Part shown: piece after piece, positions 1-8,233 of the stretch | How positions within the stretch are numbered: position 1 is the stretch's first letter | How the letters are laid out: each line of letters opens with the position of its first letter | DNA from: Granulicella cerasi | GTDB lineage: Bacteria; Acidobacteriota; Terriglobia; Terriglobales; Acidobacteriaceae | Length of the DNA: 64,000 nucleotides | Reading direction: 5' to 3' | Assembly (NCBI RefSeq): GCF_025685575.1 | Contig: NZ_JAGSYD010000006.1 | Location: 62,001-126,000 of the forward strand | Made by a program: the position numbers and the translations under genes | The notes under the pieces: generated by a model | What the model was told of the DNA's origin: nothing | Seen by the model: only the letters and a program-made list of their open reading frames with translations | Databases searched by the model: none

Positions 1-403
1 CCCAGCGGTTCTTCATCATGGCCGAGATGACGGCCTGCGTGAGCAGGAAGGCGCCAGTGAGATTGGTGTTGAGCACGTCGTTGAAGTCGGCGAGCTTCAT
101 GCGGAGGGCGAGGCCGTCCTTGGTGATGCCGGCGTTGTTGACGAGGATGTGGACGGTGCCGAGGTCGGCGATGATCTGCTTGGCGGCGGCCTTGATGGAG
201 TCTTCGCTGGCGACGTCGAGCGCGTAGGCGCGGGCGGTGCCACCGGCGGCGGCGATCTCTGCGGCAACGTCGGCGAGCTTGGCTTCGCTGCGCGCGGCGA
301 GCGCTACGGTCGCGCCCTGGGCTGCGAGGTCGAGCGCGATGGCGCGGCCAATGCCTTGCGAGGCTCCGGTGACGAGGGCGACTTTGCCAGCGAGATGGCT
401 CAT
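1..403 (-). CDS. fabG: SDR-family 3-oxoacyl-ACP reductase (FabG-like), C-terminus outside window
   Basis: Short-chain dehydrogenase/reductase, best matched to FabG, the NADPH-dependent 3-oxoacyl-ACP reductase of fatty acid elongation in the cytosol. The first 134 residues are present. The cofactor motif TGASQGIG is at residues 12-19, NNAG at 89-92 and the structural Asn in LNTNLTGA near 112. The catalytic Ser-Tyr-Lys lies beyond the window, so another SDR enzyme is possible. The ATG at 401-403 is preceded by AGGAG at a good distance, which fixes the start. Confidence 0.85.
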   Translation of the reverse strand, partial: MSHLAGKVALVTGASQGIGRAIALDLAAQGATVALAARSEAKLADVAAEIAAAGGTARAYALDVASEDSIKAAAKQIIADLGTVHILVNNAGITKDGLALRMKLADFNDVLNTNLTGAFLLTQAVISAMMKNRW

Positions 404-473
404 TTGTAGAACTCCTGAATGAATGTGTACTTGGGTATTAGACCACTTGCTGCCGGTGCTGTGCGGGCGGGAG

Positions 474-519
474 TGCTGCCCACCCGTCCGCAAGTGCGCG
501 TCCGGATGGGGCACCCGAG
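474..519. repeat. Intergenic palindrome, GGGGCACCCG family (copy 1, divergent form)
   Basis: TGCCCACCCGTCCG is followed by its imperfect complement ending in GGATGGGGCACCC. It shares the GGGGCACCCG end with the elements at 9303, 11845, 22963 and 41148 but has a different stem. Confidence 0.6.
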
Positions 520-573
520 AGGGTTGGGTAAGGTCGCCGCTGTAAGACCTTGTGTGATCGCCGTGTTTGCTTC

Positions 574-615
574 GAGTTTCGAGTTTCGAGTTGTGGGTTG
601 TGAGGTTTGAGTCGG
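574..615. repeat. Heptamer tandem array (GAGTTTC type), six units
   Basis: Successive 7-base units read gagtttc, gagtttc, gagttgt, gggttgt, gaggttt and gagtcgg in strict register. The units diverge but keep the period. Confidence 0.75.
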
Positions 616-718
616 GTTGGAATAGCGCTCTGAGATGTCGCTCGTAGCTGGGTGATTTTGGGCGGTGGAAAAATCGGTCGGGGGTGCTTGGGTAAAGGCG
701 ATATCCTTTCTGTCAGTC

Positions 719-2290
719 ATGCCCGACAACGAATTCGACGAACTCTCCTCCCCCGAAAACTCGACCGACGTTTACGCCATCTACGGCGCAGAACCCGAAG
801 TGCTCGCGTATGCGATGGCGAAGTATTCGCGCTCGGCGTTGACGATGCGCGAGTCGCTGGCGGAGATCAGCTCGCAGCGCGCGGAGCAGTTTCTCAACAC
901 CTTCTACTTCCAGTACGGGCATCGCTCGATTGCCGACCTCGCGCACATTCCGTTTGCGATCGAAAGGCTGTCGATGCTCGCGGCGATTGCGCTGGTGGAC
1001 GAGTCTCGCTGGGATGGGCAGGAGCGCTCGACACGCTATCAGGACTTCCGCCGCTCGGGCTGGTATACGCCGAAGTTGCAGGGCGAAGAGCGTGCGCGTT
1101 ACACCGCGTCGATTGAGGCGTTGTTCAAGTCTTACGATGAGCTGAGCCTTGGCATGTTTGATGCACTGGCGAAGGCGTTGCCGAAGCCTGAGGAGATGCG
1201 CGAGGACCAGTACAAGCGCACGCTGAAGGCGCGAGCGTTTGACGTGGCGCGGTACTTGTTGCCGCTCTCGACGAACACGTCGCTGGGGCAGATTGTGAAC
1301 GCTCGCACGCTGGAGACGCAGGTGTCGCGTCTGTTGTCGAGCCGCCTGGCTGAGGTGCGCGAGTTGGGGCAGAAGCTGCGTTCGGCGGCAAGCTCGCCGG
1401 CGTGGAACGTGCAGCGTGATCGTCTGGAGCAGATGGCGGGCGAGGGCATTGTGCCGCAGGAAGCGACGACGGAGATTCTGAAGGACCTGATGCCCGAGGT
1501 GCGTGTCGCTCCGACGCTGGTGAAGTATGCGGAGCCGAACCAGTATCAGATGGAGTCGCGCAGTGAGCTGCGCCAGGCGGCGAAGGAGTTGATGGGCGAT
1601 CAGCCGATCTACGGCGCGCCGCTGGTGGACCTGCTGGACGATGACGAGGACATGGAGGTCGAGATCGCGACCTCGCTGCTGTATCCGTATTGCCACTACT
1701 CGTACCGCCAGTTGCGCGGCACGGTGGGCGCGATCGGCGAGAAGCGGCGCAACGAGATTATTCATCTGGCGGCGCGGCATCGTGGCAAGCATGATGAGTT
1801 GCTGCGCGGCTTCCAGTCGGGCGATGGGTTCCGCTTCGACATTCTGATGGACATTGGCGGCTTCCGCGACATGCATCGCCACCGTCGCTGCGTGCAGTTG
1901 ATTCAGGATTTCACGGACCTGCATGGCTACGAAGAGCCGGTGTGCCCGGGGCAGCCGACGCTGGAAGAAGCAGGGCTGGCGGCGGCGTACAAGCAGTCGA
2001 TGGATGCGGCGCACCTGGCGTACCGCGACGCGCTGGCGAGCGAAAGCCCGGATGCGCAGGCGAACGCGGCGTATCTGTTGCCGATGGGCACGCGCTGTCG
2101 CGCGATGTTCAAGATGGACTTCGCGGAGTCGCTGTATATCGCCGAGCTGCGTTCGGGGATCGCGGGGCACTACAGCTATCGCCGCGTGGCGTGGGAGATG
2201 TATCGCGCGGTGGCGCGCAGGCATCCGGCGCTGGGTGAGTTGTTCCGGATTCAGGATGTGAATGTGCCGGTGGATCTGTTGCAGCGGTGA
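719..2290 (+). CDS. Duplicated ThyX-like protein (FAD-dependent thymidylate synthase family)
   Basis: 523-residue protein with two ThyX (Thy1)-like halves, about twice the length of a normal ThyX. ThyX enzymes methylate dUMP using FAD and methylenetetrahydrofolate. The signature RHRxxSxNExSxRY is not intact in either half. The first half carries QERSTRY (about residues 101-107) without RHR; the second carries RHRR (about 387-390) without the ExSxRY part. Enzyme activity is therefore uncertain. The ATG at 719 is preferred over one 54 bases upstream because the extra 18 residues do not look like the family. The stop overlaps the next start as TGATG. Confidence 0.8.
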   Translation: MPDNEFDELSSPENSTDVYAIYGAEPEVLAYAMAKYSRSALTMRESLAEISSQRAEQFLNTFYFQYGHRSIADLAHIPFAIERLSMLAAIALVDESRWDGQERSTRYQDFRRSGWYTPKLQGEERARYTASIEALFKSYDELSLGMFDALAKALPKPEEMREDQYKRTLKARAFDVARYLLPLSTNTSLGQIVNARTLETQVSRLLSSRLAEVRELGQKLRSAASSPAWNVQRDRLEQMAGEGIVPQEATTEILKDLMPEVRVAPTLVKYAEPNQYQMESRSELRQAAKELMGDQPIYGAPLVDLLDDDEDMEVEIATSLLYPYCHYSYRQLRGTVGAIGEKRRNEIIHLAARHRGKHDELLRGFQSGDGFRFDILMDIGGFRDMHRHRRCVQLIQDFTDLHGYEEPVCPGQPTLEEAGLAAAYKQSMDAAHLAYRDALASESPDAQANAAYLLPMGTRCRAMFKMDFAESLYIAELRSGIAGHYSYRRVAWEMYRAVARRHPALGELFRIQDVNVPVDLLQR

Positions 2291-2679
2291 TGGAGAACGA
2301 ACGCCTCAATGAGCTAGCGAAGACTGTGCTGGATGCAGCCTTTCGTGTGCACTCGACCTTTGGCCCCGGGATGCTCGAGAGTGCCTATGTGGCGTGTCTT
2401 CTATTTGAGTTGGCGAAGGCTGGTCTTGCGTTCCGGACCGAAGTTCCGGTGCCCGTCGTGTATGAAGGCGTGAAGCTGGCAGATGTAGGATTCAAGATCG
2501 ACATCCTTGTTGAAAACGAACTCGTGCTTGAGATCAAGTCTGTGGAGACTGTCGCGCCGGTGCATTTGGCGCAGCTCGTTTCCTATCTTAAGTTGTCGGA
2601 TCGCCGGCTCGGACTGCTGATCAACTTCAACGTCGAGCGCTTGCGAGATGGGATATTCCGACGGGTAAATAAGTTCTAG
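2290..2679 (+). CDS. GxxExxY family protein
   Basis: 129-residue protein of the widespread but uncharacterised GxxExxY family. The name-giving motif is visible as GPGMLESAY around residue 28. The segment D-I-L-V-E-N-E-L-V-L-E-I-K resembles the D...ExK core of PD-(D/E)XK nucleases, the fold to which this family has been related. The function is not established. The ATG shares one base with the preceding stop (TGATG), so translation is probably coupled; a GTG three bases earlier is an alternative. Confidence 0.8.
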   Translation: MENERLNELAKTVLDAAFRVHSTFGPGMLESAYVACLLFELAKAGLAFRTEVPVPVVYEGVKLADVGFKIDILVENELVLEIKSVETVAPVHLAQLVSYLKLSDRRLGLLINFNVERLRDGIFRRVNKF

Positions 2680-2716
2680 CTGCCGCTAAGATTGCGGCAT
2701 GGGAAGAGAGCGCCTC

Positions 2717-2794
2717 GACGCAAAGGACGCCACGATCGCCAAGGGACGCGAAGGATGCCGTGGCGTACTCTAGCGTCCTTTGCGCTCTTCGCGT
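2717..2794. repeat. Period-9 inverted array between convergent genes (locus 1)
   Basis: Units of the form NNCGCNAAG (gacgcaaag, gacgccacg, atcgccaag, gacgcgaag) run from 2717 with one extra base. They are followed by reverse-complement units (ctctagcgt, cctttgcgc, tcttcgcgt) at 2768-2794. The two halves can fold back on each other. It lies between the stop codons at 2679 and 2823. Confidence 0.7.
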
Positions 2795-2822
2795 CGAGGC
2801 TTTTTGCTCGGAGCTGCTGGCC

Positions 2823-3527
2823 TTAGGCTGCATCACGGCCACCGAACTTGAACGGATTGAAGTTCGTGCTGGTGTCGAAAGCATCCACACCTTCCGCGCG
2901 CTTGAGGCCGTTGACGACGAGGTAGGTGAACGGCGTCATCAGCACCTCGTAAATGACCTTCAAGATGTAGCCGGTCACAATGATGCTGACGAGTTTGTGC
3001 CAGGACACGCGGCCGCTAAAGGCGATGAAGATCACCAGCGTCGTATCCACAGCCTGGCCCACGACCGTCGAACCGACGGTGCGCGTCCAGAGCCAGCGAC
3101 CCTTGGTGAGCAGCTTCAACTGCGCCATCGTAAAGCTGTTGGCGAACTCGCCGGCCCAGAAGGCCACGAGCGAGGCGACCAGCAGACGCGGCAGGATGCC
3201 AAACACGGTCACGAACGCCTGCTGGTTGCGAAACTCCGGATCGGCGGGCAACGCGATCACCAGCGCGGAGACACCGTACATCAGCGCCGTGCCGCAGAAG
3301 CCGAGCCAGATGGCGCGACGGCTCGCGGCGTAGCCGTATATCTCGGTAAAGATGTCGCCGAAAATGTACGTGATAGGGAAGAGCACCATCGCGCCCGAGG
3401 TGGTGAACGCCGGAATGGGCCCGAACGGCCCGAGGCGAACGAGTTTCTGCGCGACCAGATTGGCGACCAGCAGGATCACGACGAAGGTCGTCGTCAGGGC
3501 GTCGAGATATTTGTAGCGTGGCTGCAT
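2823..3527 (-). CDS. YhhQ/VUT-family queuosine-precursor transporter
   Basis: 234-residue integral membrane protein of the YhhQ (DUF165/VUT) family, members of which import the queuosine precursors preQ0 or preQ1. Typical family features are the opening YLDALTTTFVVILLVANLVA, the segment FPITYIFGDIFTEIYGY and several further hydrophobic helices. The ATG at 3525-3527 is chosen although the frame stays open upstream, because that upstream part overlaps the recA promoter and is not membrane-like. queG, which makes the last queuosine precursor step, lies 3.5 kb away. Confidence 0.85.
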   Translation of the reverse strand: MQPRYKYLDALTTTFVVILLVANLVAQKLVRLGPFGPIPAFTTSGAMVLFPITYIFGDIFTEIYGYAASRRAIWLGFCGTALMYGVSALVIALPADPEFRNQQAFVTVFGILPRLLVASLVAFWAGEFANSFTMAQLKLLTKGRWLWTRTVGSTVVGQAVDTTLVIFIAFSGRVSWHKLVSIIVTGYILKVIYEVLMTPFTYLVVNGLKRAEGVDAFDTSTNFNPFKFGGRDAA

Positions 3528-3596
3528 GTGGTTGATGTTTAGAGTATCGCGAGCGGTTTCGGAGGAGTTTTCCGCAGAAAGGTTTTCGCTTTTCTT

Positions 3597-3625
3597 TTGC
3601 TCCTGTTCTGTTTCGGTGCTAGACT
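3597..3625 (+). promoter_or_regulatory. Candidate sigma70-type promoter of recA
   Basis: TTGCTC (3597-3602) and TAGACT (3620-3625) are separated by 17 bases, about 55 bases upstream of the recA start. No CTGTN8ACAG or GAACN4GTTC-type LexA box was seen here, so any SOS operator uses another sequence. Confidence 0.5.
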
Positions 3626-3681
3626 CCGAATTGCTGACCCCACCATGAGCTGATTGCGTGGCATTGATAAGGAGAAACCCC

Positions 3682-4761
3682 GTGGCAGACGATCGCAACA
3701 AAGCAATAGATTCAGCCCTTTCCCAGCTTGAAAAGCAGTTTGGCAAAGGTTCCGTAATGCGGTTGGGCGCCAAGGATGCGATCGTTCCCATTTCGGTCAT
3801 TGGCACGGGTTCGATCTCCTTCGACGCAGCGCTGGGAGTAGGTGGAGTGCCCCGCGGTCGTGTGGTGGAGATCTTCGGGCCGGAATCCTCGGGTAAGACG
3901 ACGATCACGCTGCAGATCATCGCAGAAGCGCAGAAGATGGGCGGCCTCGCAGCATTTGTGGACGCGGAACATGCGCTTGATCCGATCTATGCCAAGAAAC
4001 TCGGTGTGGACACCGACAACCTGCTGGTTTCGCAGCCGGATTACGGCGAGCAGGCTTTGGAGATCACTGAAGCGTTGGTGAAGTCGGGCGCGATTGACGT
4101 GCTCGTAGTCGACTCGGTTGCGGCGCTGGTGCCGAAGGCTGAACTCGATGGCGAGATGGGTGATTCGCACGTTGGTCTGCAGGCACGACTGATGTCGCAG
4201 GCTCTGCGTAAGCTGACCGGTACGGTCGCGAAGTCGCGCACCTGCCTGATCTTCATCAACCAGATCCGCGAGAAAATCGGCGTCATGTTCGGCAACCCTG
4301 AAACGACGACCGGCGGACGGGCGCTCAAGTTCTATTCGTCGGTGCGTATCGACATTCGCCGCATTGGTGCTGTGAAGGAAGGCGACGTTGTCGTCGGTTC
4401 GCGCACGAAGGTAAAGATCGTGAAGAACAAGGTCGCAGCGCCGTTCCGCGACGCTGAGTTCGACATTCTTTACGGCGAGGGTATCTCGCGCGAAGGCGAC
4501 ACGCTGGACCTCGCGGTGGTGAATAACATCGTGGACAAGTCGGGTGCATGGTACTCGTTCCAGGGCGAGCGTATCGGTCAGGGTCGAGAGAATGTTCGTA
4601 ACTTCCTGAAGGAAAACAAGGAGATCTTCGGACGCATCGATGCGGAACTTCGCAAGAAGCTGAACATCAAGGCTTCGACGGAGGTTGAGATTCCTGAAAT
4701 TCCGACGGAAGGCGCTGCTCAGGCAGAGGCTGTGGTTCGCGGTCGTCGCGGACAGGCTTAG
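3682..4761 (+). CDS. recA: Recombinase RecA
   Basis: 359-residue RecA, the ATP-dependent strand-exchange protein of homologous recombination and SOS co-protease. The Walker A motif GPESSGKTT is at residues 66-74, the Walker B strand [10 protein letters not shown] follows, and loop L2 is contained in [20 protein letters not shown]. The C-terminal tail is short and acidic. The start is a GTG at 3682 with AAGGAG just upstream; an in-frame GTG 24 bases earlier lacks such a site. Confidence 0.98.
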   Translation: MADDRNKAIDSALSQLEKQFGKGSVMRLGAKDAIVPISVIGTGSISFDAALGVGGVPRGRVVEIFGPESSGKTTITLQIIAEAQKMGGLAAFVDAEHALDPIYAKKLGVDTDNLLVSQPDYGEQALEITEALVKSGAIDVLVVDSVAALVPKAELDGEMGDSHVGLQARLMSQALRKLTGTVAKSRTCLIFINQIREKIGVMFGNPETTTGGRALKFYSSVRIDIRRIGAVKEGDVVVGSRTKVKIVKNKVAAPFRDAEFDILYGEGISREGDTLDLAVVNNIVDKSGAWYSFQGERIGQGRENVRNFLKENKEIFGRIDAELRKKLNIKASTEVEIPEIPTEGAAQAEAVVRGRRGQA

Positions 4762-4782
4762 TGCTCCGAGCAGAAGAGGTTA

Positions 4783-4822
4783 GGCAAGTTGGTGGTGTGG
4801 CTTTTCCCACACACCAACTTGC
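4783..4822 (+). terminator. Hairpin downstream of recA
   Basis: GCAAGTTGGTGGTGTGG and CCCACACACCAACTTGC form a long stem around CTTTT with one mispair. A clear U-tract is missing, so it may be a processing or attenuation hairpin before the tRNA rather than a strong terminator. Confidence 0.5.
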
Positions 4823-4841
4823 GCTAAAATAACCTTCAGAC

Positions 4842-4933
4842 GGACAGGTGGCAGAGCCCGGTTGAATGCACCTGACTCGAAATCAGACGTAGCCGCAAGG
4901 TTACCGGGGGTTCGAATCCCTCCCTGTCCGCCA
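4842..4933 (+). tRNA. tRNA-Ser (anticodon CGA)
   Basis: 92-base tRNA with acceptor stem GGACAGG/CCTGTCC, an anticodon loop CTCGAAA giving anticodon CGA (reads UCG), the long variable arm typical of serine tRNAs, T-loop GGTTCGAATCC and an encoded 3' CCA. A TAAAAT box at 4825-4830 may serve as its -10 element. Confidence 0.95.
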
Positions 4934-4957
4934 TTACTTTCAATAAGTTACGACGAT

Positions 4958-4989
4958 AGAGGCTCGCATACTGCGAGCCTCTCGTTTTT
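4958..4989 (+). terminator. Rho-independent terminator of tRNA-Ser
   Basis: Perfect 11-base-pair stem AGAGGCTCGCA/TGCGAGCCTCT with a TAC loop, followed by CGTTTTT. Confidence 0.85.
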
Positions 4990-5012
4990 GTCAGGTGCCA
5001 GTTCTGGTGCCA

Positions 5013-5183
5013 CAGTGCAGTGATATTGCGATAGACCGTCGTGAGGCTGATGCCGGTTACCTCGGACTTCGCTGCAGCGAAGATCTCCTCGGGAGACAGC
5101 GGGCGGTTGGCGAGGGTGAGGGCCGCGCGGATCGCGTCTCTCTGCCTGGTGTTGCGGCTCTCGATCGGGCGTTCCTTCGACAT
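5013..5183 (-). pseudogene. Truncated Fur-family regulator fragment
   Basis: The first 57 or so codons from the ATG at 5183 read as the winged-helix N-terminus of a Fur-type metal-dependent repressor: RNTRQRDAIRAAL, then PLSPEEIFAAA and ISLTTVYRNI. Homology then stops abruptly. The metal-binding dimerisation domain (about 80 residues with His/Cys ligands) is absent, and the frame runs on into the tRNA terminator and the antisense of the tRNA itself. I read it as a gene remnant cut off next to tRNA-Ser. A short functional DNA-binding protein is possible but unlikely. Confidence 0.7.
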
Positions 5184-5352
5184 CGACTCTCATTGTTCGC
5201 GCTGTGGTCTGGTTGAAGATCAGGACGTGGCCGCGAGAGGCTGCGACGAAAATGTCGTCGGTCGCGCGCAAACCGTCGCGGCGCAATGCGCGTCCTAACA
5301 GACAATGTCCCGGTCTCGCACGAGGCTAATCTACGGACGAGCCAGGTGGACT

Positions 5353-6084
5353 ATGCGTTTCGGAGAATCGACGGGCAGGTGGATCGCGCTGTGTGGCATG
5401 TCGTTCCTGATGATGCCTCCGATCTCTCATGCGGCGCAGCACGCTGCACAAACGGGGCCGCCGAATACGGACGAGACGATTGTCATGATTCGGCATGGTG
5501 AGAAGCCTGTGTCGAATCCTGCAGGGCAGCTGAATTGTCAGGGTTTGAACCGCGCGCTGGCGCTGCCTGCGGTGTTGGCGAAGTACGGCAAGCCGACGGA
5601 GATTTTCGCCCCCGATCCTGCGGACCAGACGACGGAAGGCAACTTCCTTCCGTTCGCGACGAAGTACTCCTACATTCGACCGCTGATCACCATTGAGCCG
5701 TATGCGATTGCGCTTGGGATGCCGGTGAATGCGCAGATTGGCGCGACGCATATCGGCAAGCTTCAGGCGGAGTTGCTCAAGCCCGAACACTCTCATGCGC
5801 TGATCGTGGTTTCCTGGGAGCATCTGGCGGCGCGCAAGTTTGCGGAGGAGGTGCTCTCAGCCTTCGGACAAAGCCCCGGGGGCGCGCCGCACTGGCACAA
5901 CAGCGACTACGACACGATCTACATCTTCCACATCACGTCGGGTGCGGACGGCAAGCGCAAGCTGGACTTCCGCATCGAAGACGAGAAGCTGGCGACGGTG
6001 CTGCCGACGACGTGCCCGCTGTCTCCGGTACCGATCTCGCCAGCGGTGGCTACCGCTCCCGTGCCGGCAGGTACTGCGCCATAG
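5353..6084 (+). CDS. Secreted histidine phosphatase superfamily protein
   Basis: 243-residue exported protein. It has an N-terminal hydrophobic signal (about residues 10-25) and the histidine-phosphatase motif MIRHGEKP, whose His is the phosphorylated residue. The partner His may be in the WEHLAARKFA segment. The fold is usually a phosphatase or mutase; the substrate is unknown. The C-terminal 30 residues are Pro/Ala/Val rich. The ATG at 5353 follows AGGTGG and places the signal peptide at the start; an earlier in-frame ATG at 5305 would add 16 basic residues. The 3' end overlaps the convergent PAP2 gene by 35 bases. Confidence 0.75.
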   Translation: MRFGESTGRWIALCGMSFLMMPPISHAAQHAAQTGPPNTDETIVMIRHGEKPVSNPAGQLNCQGLNRALALPAVLAKYGKPTEIFAPDPADQTTEGNFLPFATKYSYIRPLITIEPYAIALGMPVNAQIGATHIGKLQAELLKPEHSHALIVVSWEHLAARKFAEEVLSAFGQSPGGAPHWHNSDYDTIYIFHITSGADGKRKLDFRIEDEKLATVLPTTCPLSPVPISPAVATAPVPAGTAP

Positions 6085-6970
6085 TCGGCGGAGTCGGCTG
6101 CACTGTGGCGGTGGTAATTCGCGCGACGGCGTGGCGGCGATAGATGGGCGTGCGATGATGAGCGCGCACGACGTAGTGTCCGATGAGCCATCCTCCGGCG
6201 GAGCCGAGCAGCACATCGGTGGGAAAGTGTTTGAGTGCGAGCACGCGGTTCACGCTGACGCTGGTGGCTGCGGTATAAACGGCGGCCTGCATCCACGGAT
6301 TCGGGTACTCGGCGGCGATCACTGCTGAGGCCGACCACACGTTCATCGCGTGGCCTGAGATGAAGGACGAGTTATAACCCGCCGAGGTCTGGTAGAAGTT
6401 ACCGCGGGCGTTGTCCATGTCGGGGCGTTCGCGGTAGGAGGCGAGCTTCACGATGGAGTCGATGATGTAGGCGTCGATCATCGCCTCACCGCTGAGGACC
6501 GCGGTTTCGTTCTGTTTCTCGTCGTGGTTCACGTGGCCAGTGATGTAGAGCACGACAGGCGCGGCGTAGTAGGCATCACGTACCCCGTCGGAGAGATTGC
6601 CTGCGGTGCTGTTGAAGCTCGGCTGGTGGCTGACAACGTCACGCGAAACGTGGGTGTCGGAGGCGAAGGTGCCGGCGGCAGCTCCTGCGATCGGCAAAAG
6701 CCATTTCAGATCGCCCGGGCGCACAGTGAGCGGCGAAAGGAAGATGCGAAAGGTATCGCCCGCAACGTTGAGCGGAAGCTGCTTGATAGAGACTTCAGGA
6801 TGAGGCAGCTCTTCCAGAGGAGTTTTGCCTTTGCCTGCTGGGTGTGCGGTGACGAGGGACGATGGCGAGTTGGGCAGGTTTGCGCCTTTGACGGGGTCCT
6901 GCTCCTGCGCTGAGGCGCTGGACGCAAGGAGAAGTGCCGCCGTGGCGAGATAGGGAAGCAAGCTGCGCAT
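6050..6970 (-). CDS. PAP2-family phosphatase, exported
   Basis: 306-residue protein with a cleavable-looking signal peptide ending at ASAQ (residues 1-21). It carries all three PAP2 phosphatase motifs in order: KLASYRERP, SGHAMN with the catalytic His, and SVNRVLALKHFPTD with the nucleophile-assisting His and Asp. Such enzymes remove phosphate from lipids such as phosphatidate or undecaprenyl pyrophosphate, or from soluble phosphoesters. The substrate here is unknown. It converges on the histidine phosphatase gene and shares its last 35 bases with it. Confidence 0.85.
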   Translation of the reverse strand: MRSLLPYLATAALLLASSASAQEQDPVKGANLPNSPSSLVTAHPAGKGKTPLEELPHPEVSIKQLPLNVAGDTFRIFLSPLTVRPGDLKWLLPIAGAAAGTFASDTHVSRDVVSHQPSFNSTAGNLSDGVRDAYYAAPVVLYITGHVNHDEKQNETAVLSGEAMIDAYIIDSIVKLASYRERPDMDNARGNFYQTSAGYNSSFISGHAMNVWSASAVIAAEYPNPWMQAAVYTAATSVSVNRVLALKHFPTDVLLGSAGGWLIGHYVVRAHHRTPIYRRHAVARITTATVQPTPPTMAQYLPARER

Positions 6971-7043
6971 TCAGTTGTGATGCGGTTCAGTCCTGGGCGG
7001 TTGATTCTCGAAGCGCGGTGGTGGTTCGTGAAATCATCGGAGC

Positions 7044-8225
7044 ATGAGCGCCGCGCTGCCACAGGATGAGTTGAAGCTGGACGCCGAGGCGCGCGCCTGG
7101 GTAGAAGCGGCGGCGAAGCTGGCGGGCTTTGACGCCGTGGGGCTGGCGCCGGTCGTGGACGAGTCGCTGACAGATGATCGTTTCGCTGCGTGGATTGCCG
7201 CGGGCAATGCCGGTGAGATGGAGTGGCTGAAGCGCGTCGACGCTGAAGGCCGACTGGTGCGTGGCGATCTGCGGCGATCGATTCCCTGGGCGCGTACCGT
7301 GCTGGTGTGCGCGAAGAGCTACAACGCTGCGGAGCCGAAGTCGCTGGAGCCGGCGGCGCAGACGCAGGGATGGATTGCGCGCTATGCGTGGAGCGGCGAG
7401 GCGTCGGCGGCGATGGGTGAGCCTGGGCGCGGGACGGATTATCACGACACGTTGCTGGAGCGGTTGCGAGAGGTGGAGCGAGCGCTTCACGAACGTTGGC
7501 CTGCGGTGCAGACGCGTTGCTATGTGGACACCGGCCCCCTGCTGGAGCGAGATTTCGCCGCGAAAGCGGGCATTGGATGGATTGGCAAGAACACCTGCGT
7601 GCTGCATCAGGGGTTGGGTTCGTTCATGCTGCTGAGCGTCATCGTGCTGTCGATGCCGCTCGCGGCAGAAGCTGTGCTGAGCGTCGCTGCGGACCGCTGC
7701 GGCACATGTACGCGCTGCATTGACGCTTGCCCGACAGACGCGCTGCGGCTGCCGACGGCGGAAGAGCCGGCGCGCAGCATGGATGCGACGCGCTGCATCG
7801 CGTATCTGACGATTGAGAAGAAGGGCAGCATCGCCGAGGAGATGCGGCCGCTGATCGGGAGGCAGGTGTTCGGTTGCGATATCTGCCAGGACGTCTGTCC
7901 CTGGAACCGCAAGGCGATGGTCGTGGAGTCGCTGCCGATTCGTCGCGAACTGGTGAATCCGGAGTTGGAGTGGATGGCCGCGATGGATGGCCGTGAGTTC
8001 AACCGGTGGTTTCGCGGGTCGCCGCTGGAGCGCACACGGCGCAAACGCGTGCAGCGGAACGTGGCGATTGCGATGGGCAATAGCGGCGAGGCGCAGTTTG
8101 CTGAGAGACTCCGGGAGTGGACGCAGGATGAGGACGTGGCGCTGGCAGAGAGCGCGTCGTGGGCTTTGCAGCAGATCGAAGTGAATGCGATGACGCGCGG
8201 CGATGAGGCCGCGTCAGAGAAGTAA
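7044..8225 (+). CDS. queG: Epoxyqueuosine reductase QueG
   Basis: 393-residue cobalamin- and Fe-S-dependent enzyme that reduces epoxyqueuosine to queuosine in tRNA, the last step of the pathway. Visible marks are the catalytic-Asp segment YVDTGPLLERDFA, a first cluster CGTCTRCIDACP (about residue 219) and a second, FGCDICQDVCPW (about residue 278). A C-terminal HEAT-like helical tail, as in typical QueG, follows. Length matches the family. It is followed 8 bases later by the YihY gene and is probably cotranscribed with it. Confidence 0.95.
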   Translation: MSAALPQDELKLDAEARAWVEAAAKLAGFDAVGLAPVVDESLTDDRFAAWIAAGNAGEMEWLKRVDAEGRLVRGDLRRSIPWARTVLVCAKSYNAAEPKSLEPAAQTQGWIARYAWSGEASAAMGEPGRGTDYHDTLLERLREVERALHERWPAVQTRCYVDTGPLLERDFAAKAGIGWIGKNTCVLHQGLGSFMLLSVIVLSMPLAAEAVLSVAADRCGTCTRCIDACPTDALRLPTAEEPARSMDATRCIAYLTIEKKGSIAEEMRPLIGRQVFGCDICQDVCPWNRKAMVVESLPIRRELVNPELEWMAAMDGREFNRWFRGSPLERTRRKRVQRNVAIAMGNSGEAQFAERLREWTQDEDVALAESASWALQQIEVNAMTRGDEAASEK

Positions 8226-8233
8226 GAGGGACG

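Larger units (their letters stand above)
404..718. other. Gene-poor stretch with palindrome and heptamer array
   Basis: No convincing gene in these 315 bases. It holds an imperfect palindrome of the GGGGCACCCG type (474-519) and a period-7 array (574-615), listed separately. A 109-codon reverse-strand reading frame crosses it but is low-complexity and built partly from the array. It presumably also contains the divergent promoters of the flanking genes; no strong consensus was seen. Confidence 0.6.

Noticed and set aside
400..729. 109-codon reverse-strand frame in the fabG-thyX gap
   Set aside because: Ser/Thr-rich, partly made by a heptamer array, overlaps the fabG ribosome site and has no family.
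713..2224. 503-codon reverse-strand open frame
   Set aside because: It lies fully antisense to the ThyX-like gene, is Arg/His rich and has no family character; a shadow frame in high-G+C DNA.
3530..3680. LexA operator upstream of recA
   Set aside because: No CTGTN8ACAG and no GAACN4GTTC; another SOS box type cannot be excluded.
4948..5050. Integrase C-terminus remnant next to tRNA-Ser
   Set aside because: Only a few residues (VAPELAP) fit and the adjacent codons come from the tRNA terminator; kept as a possibility in the fur finding but not annotated.
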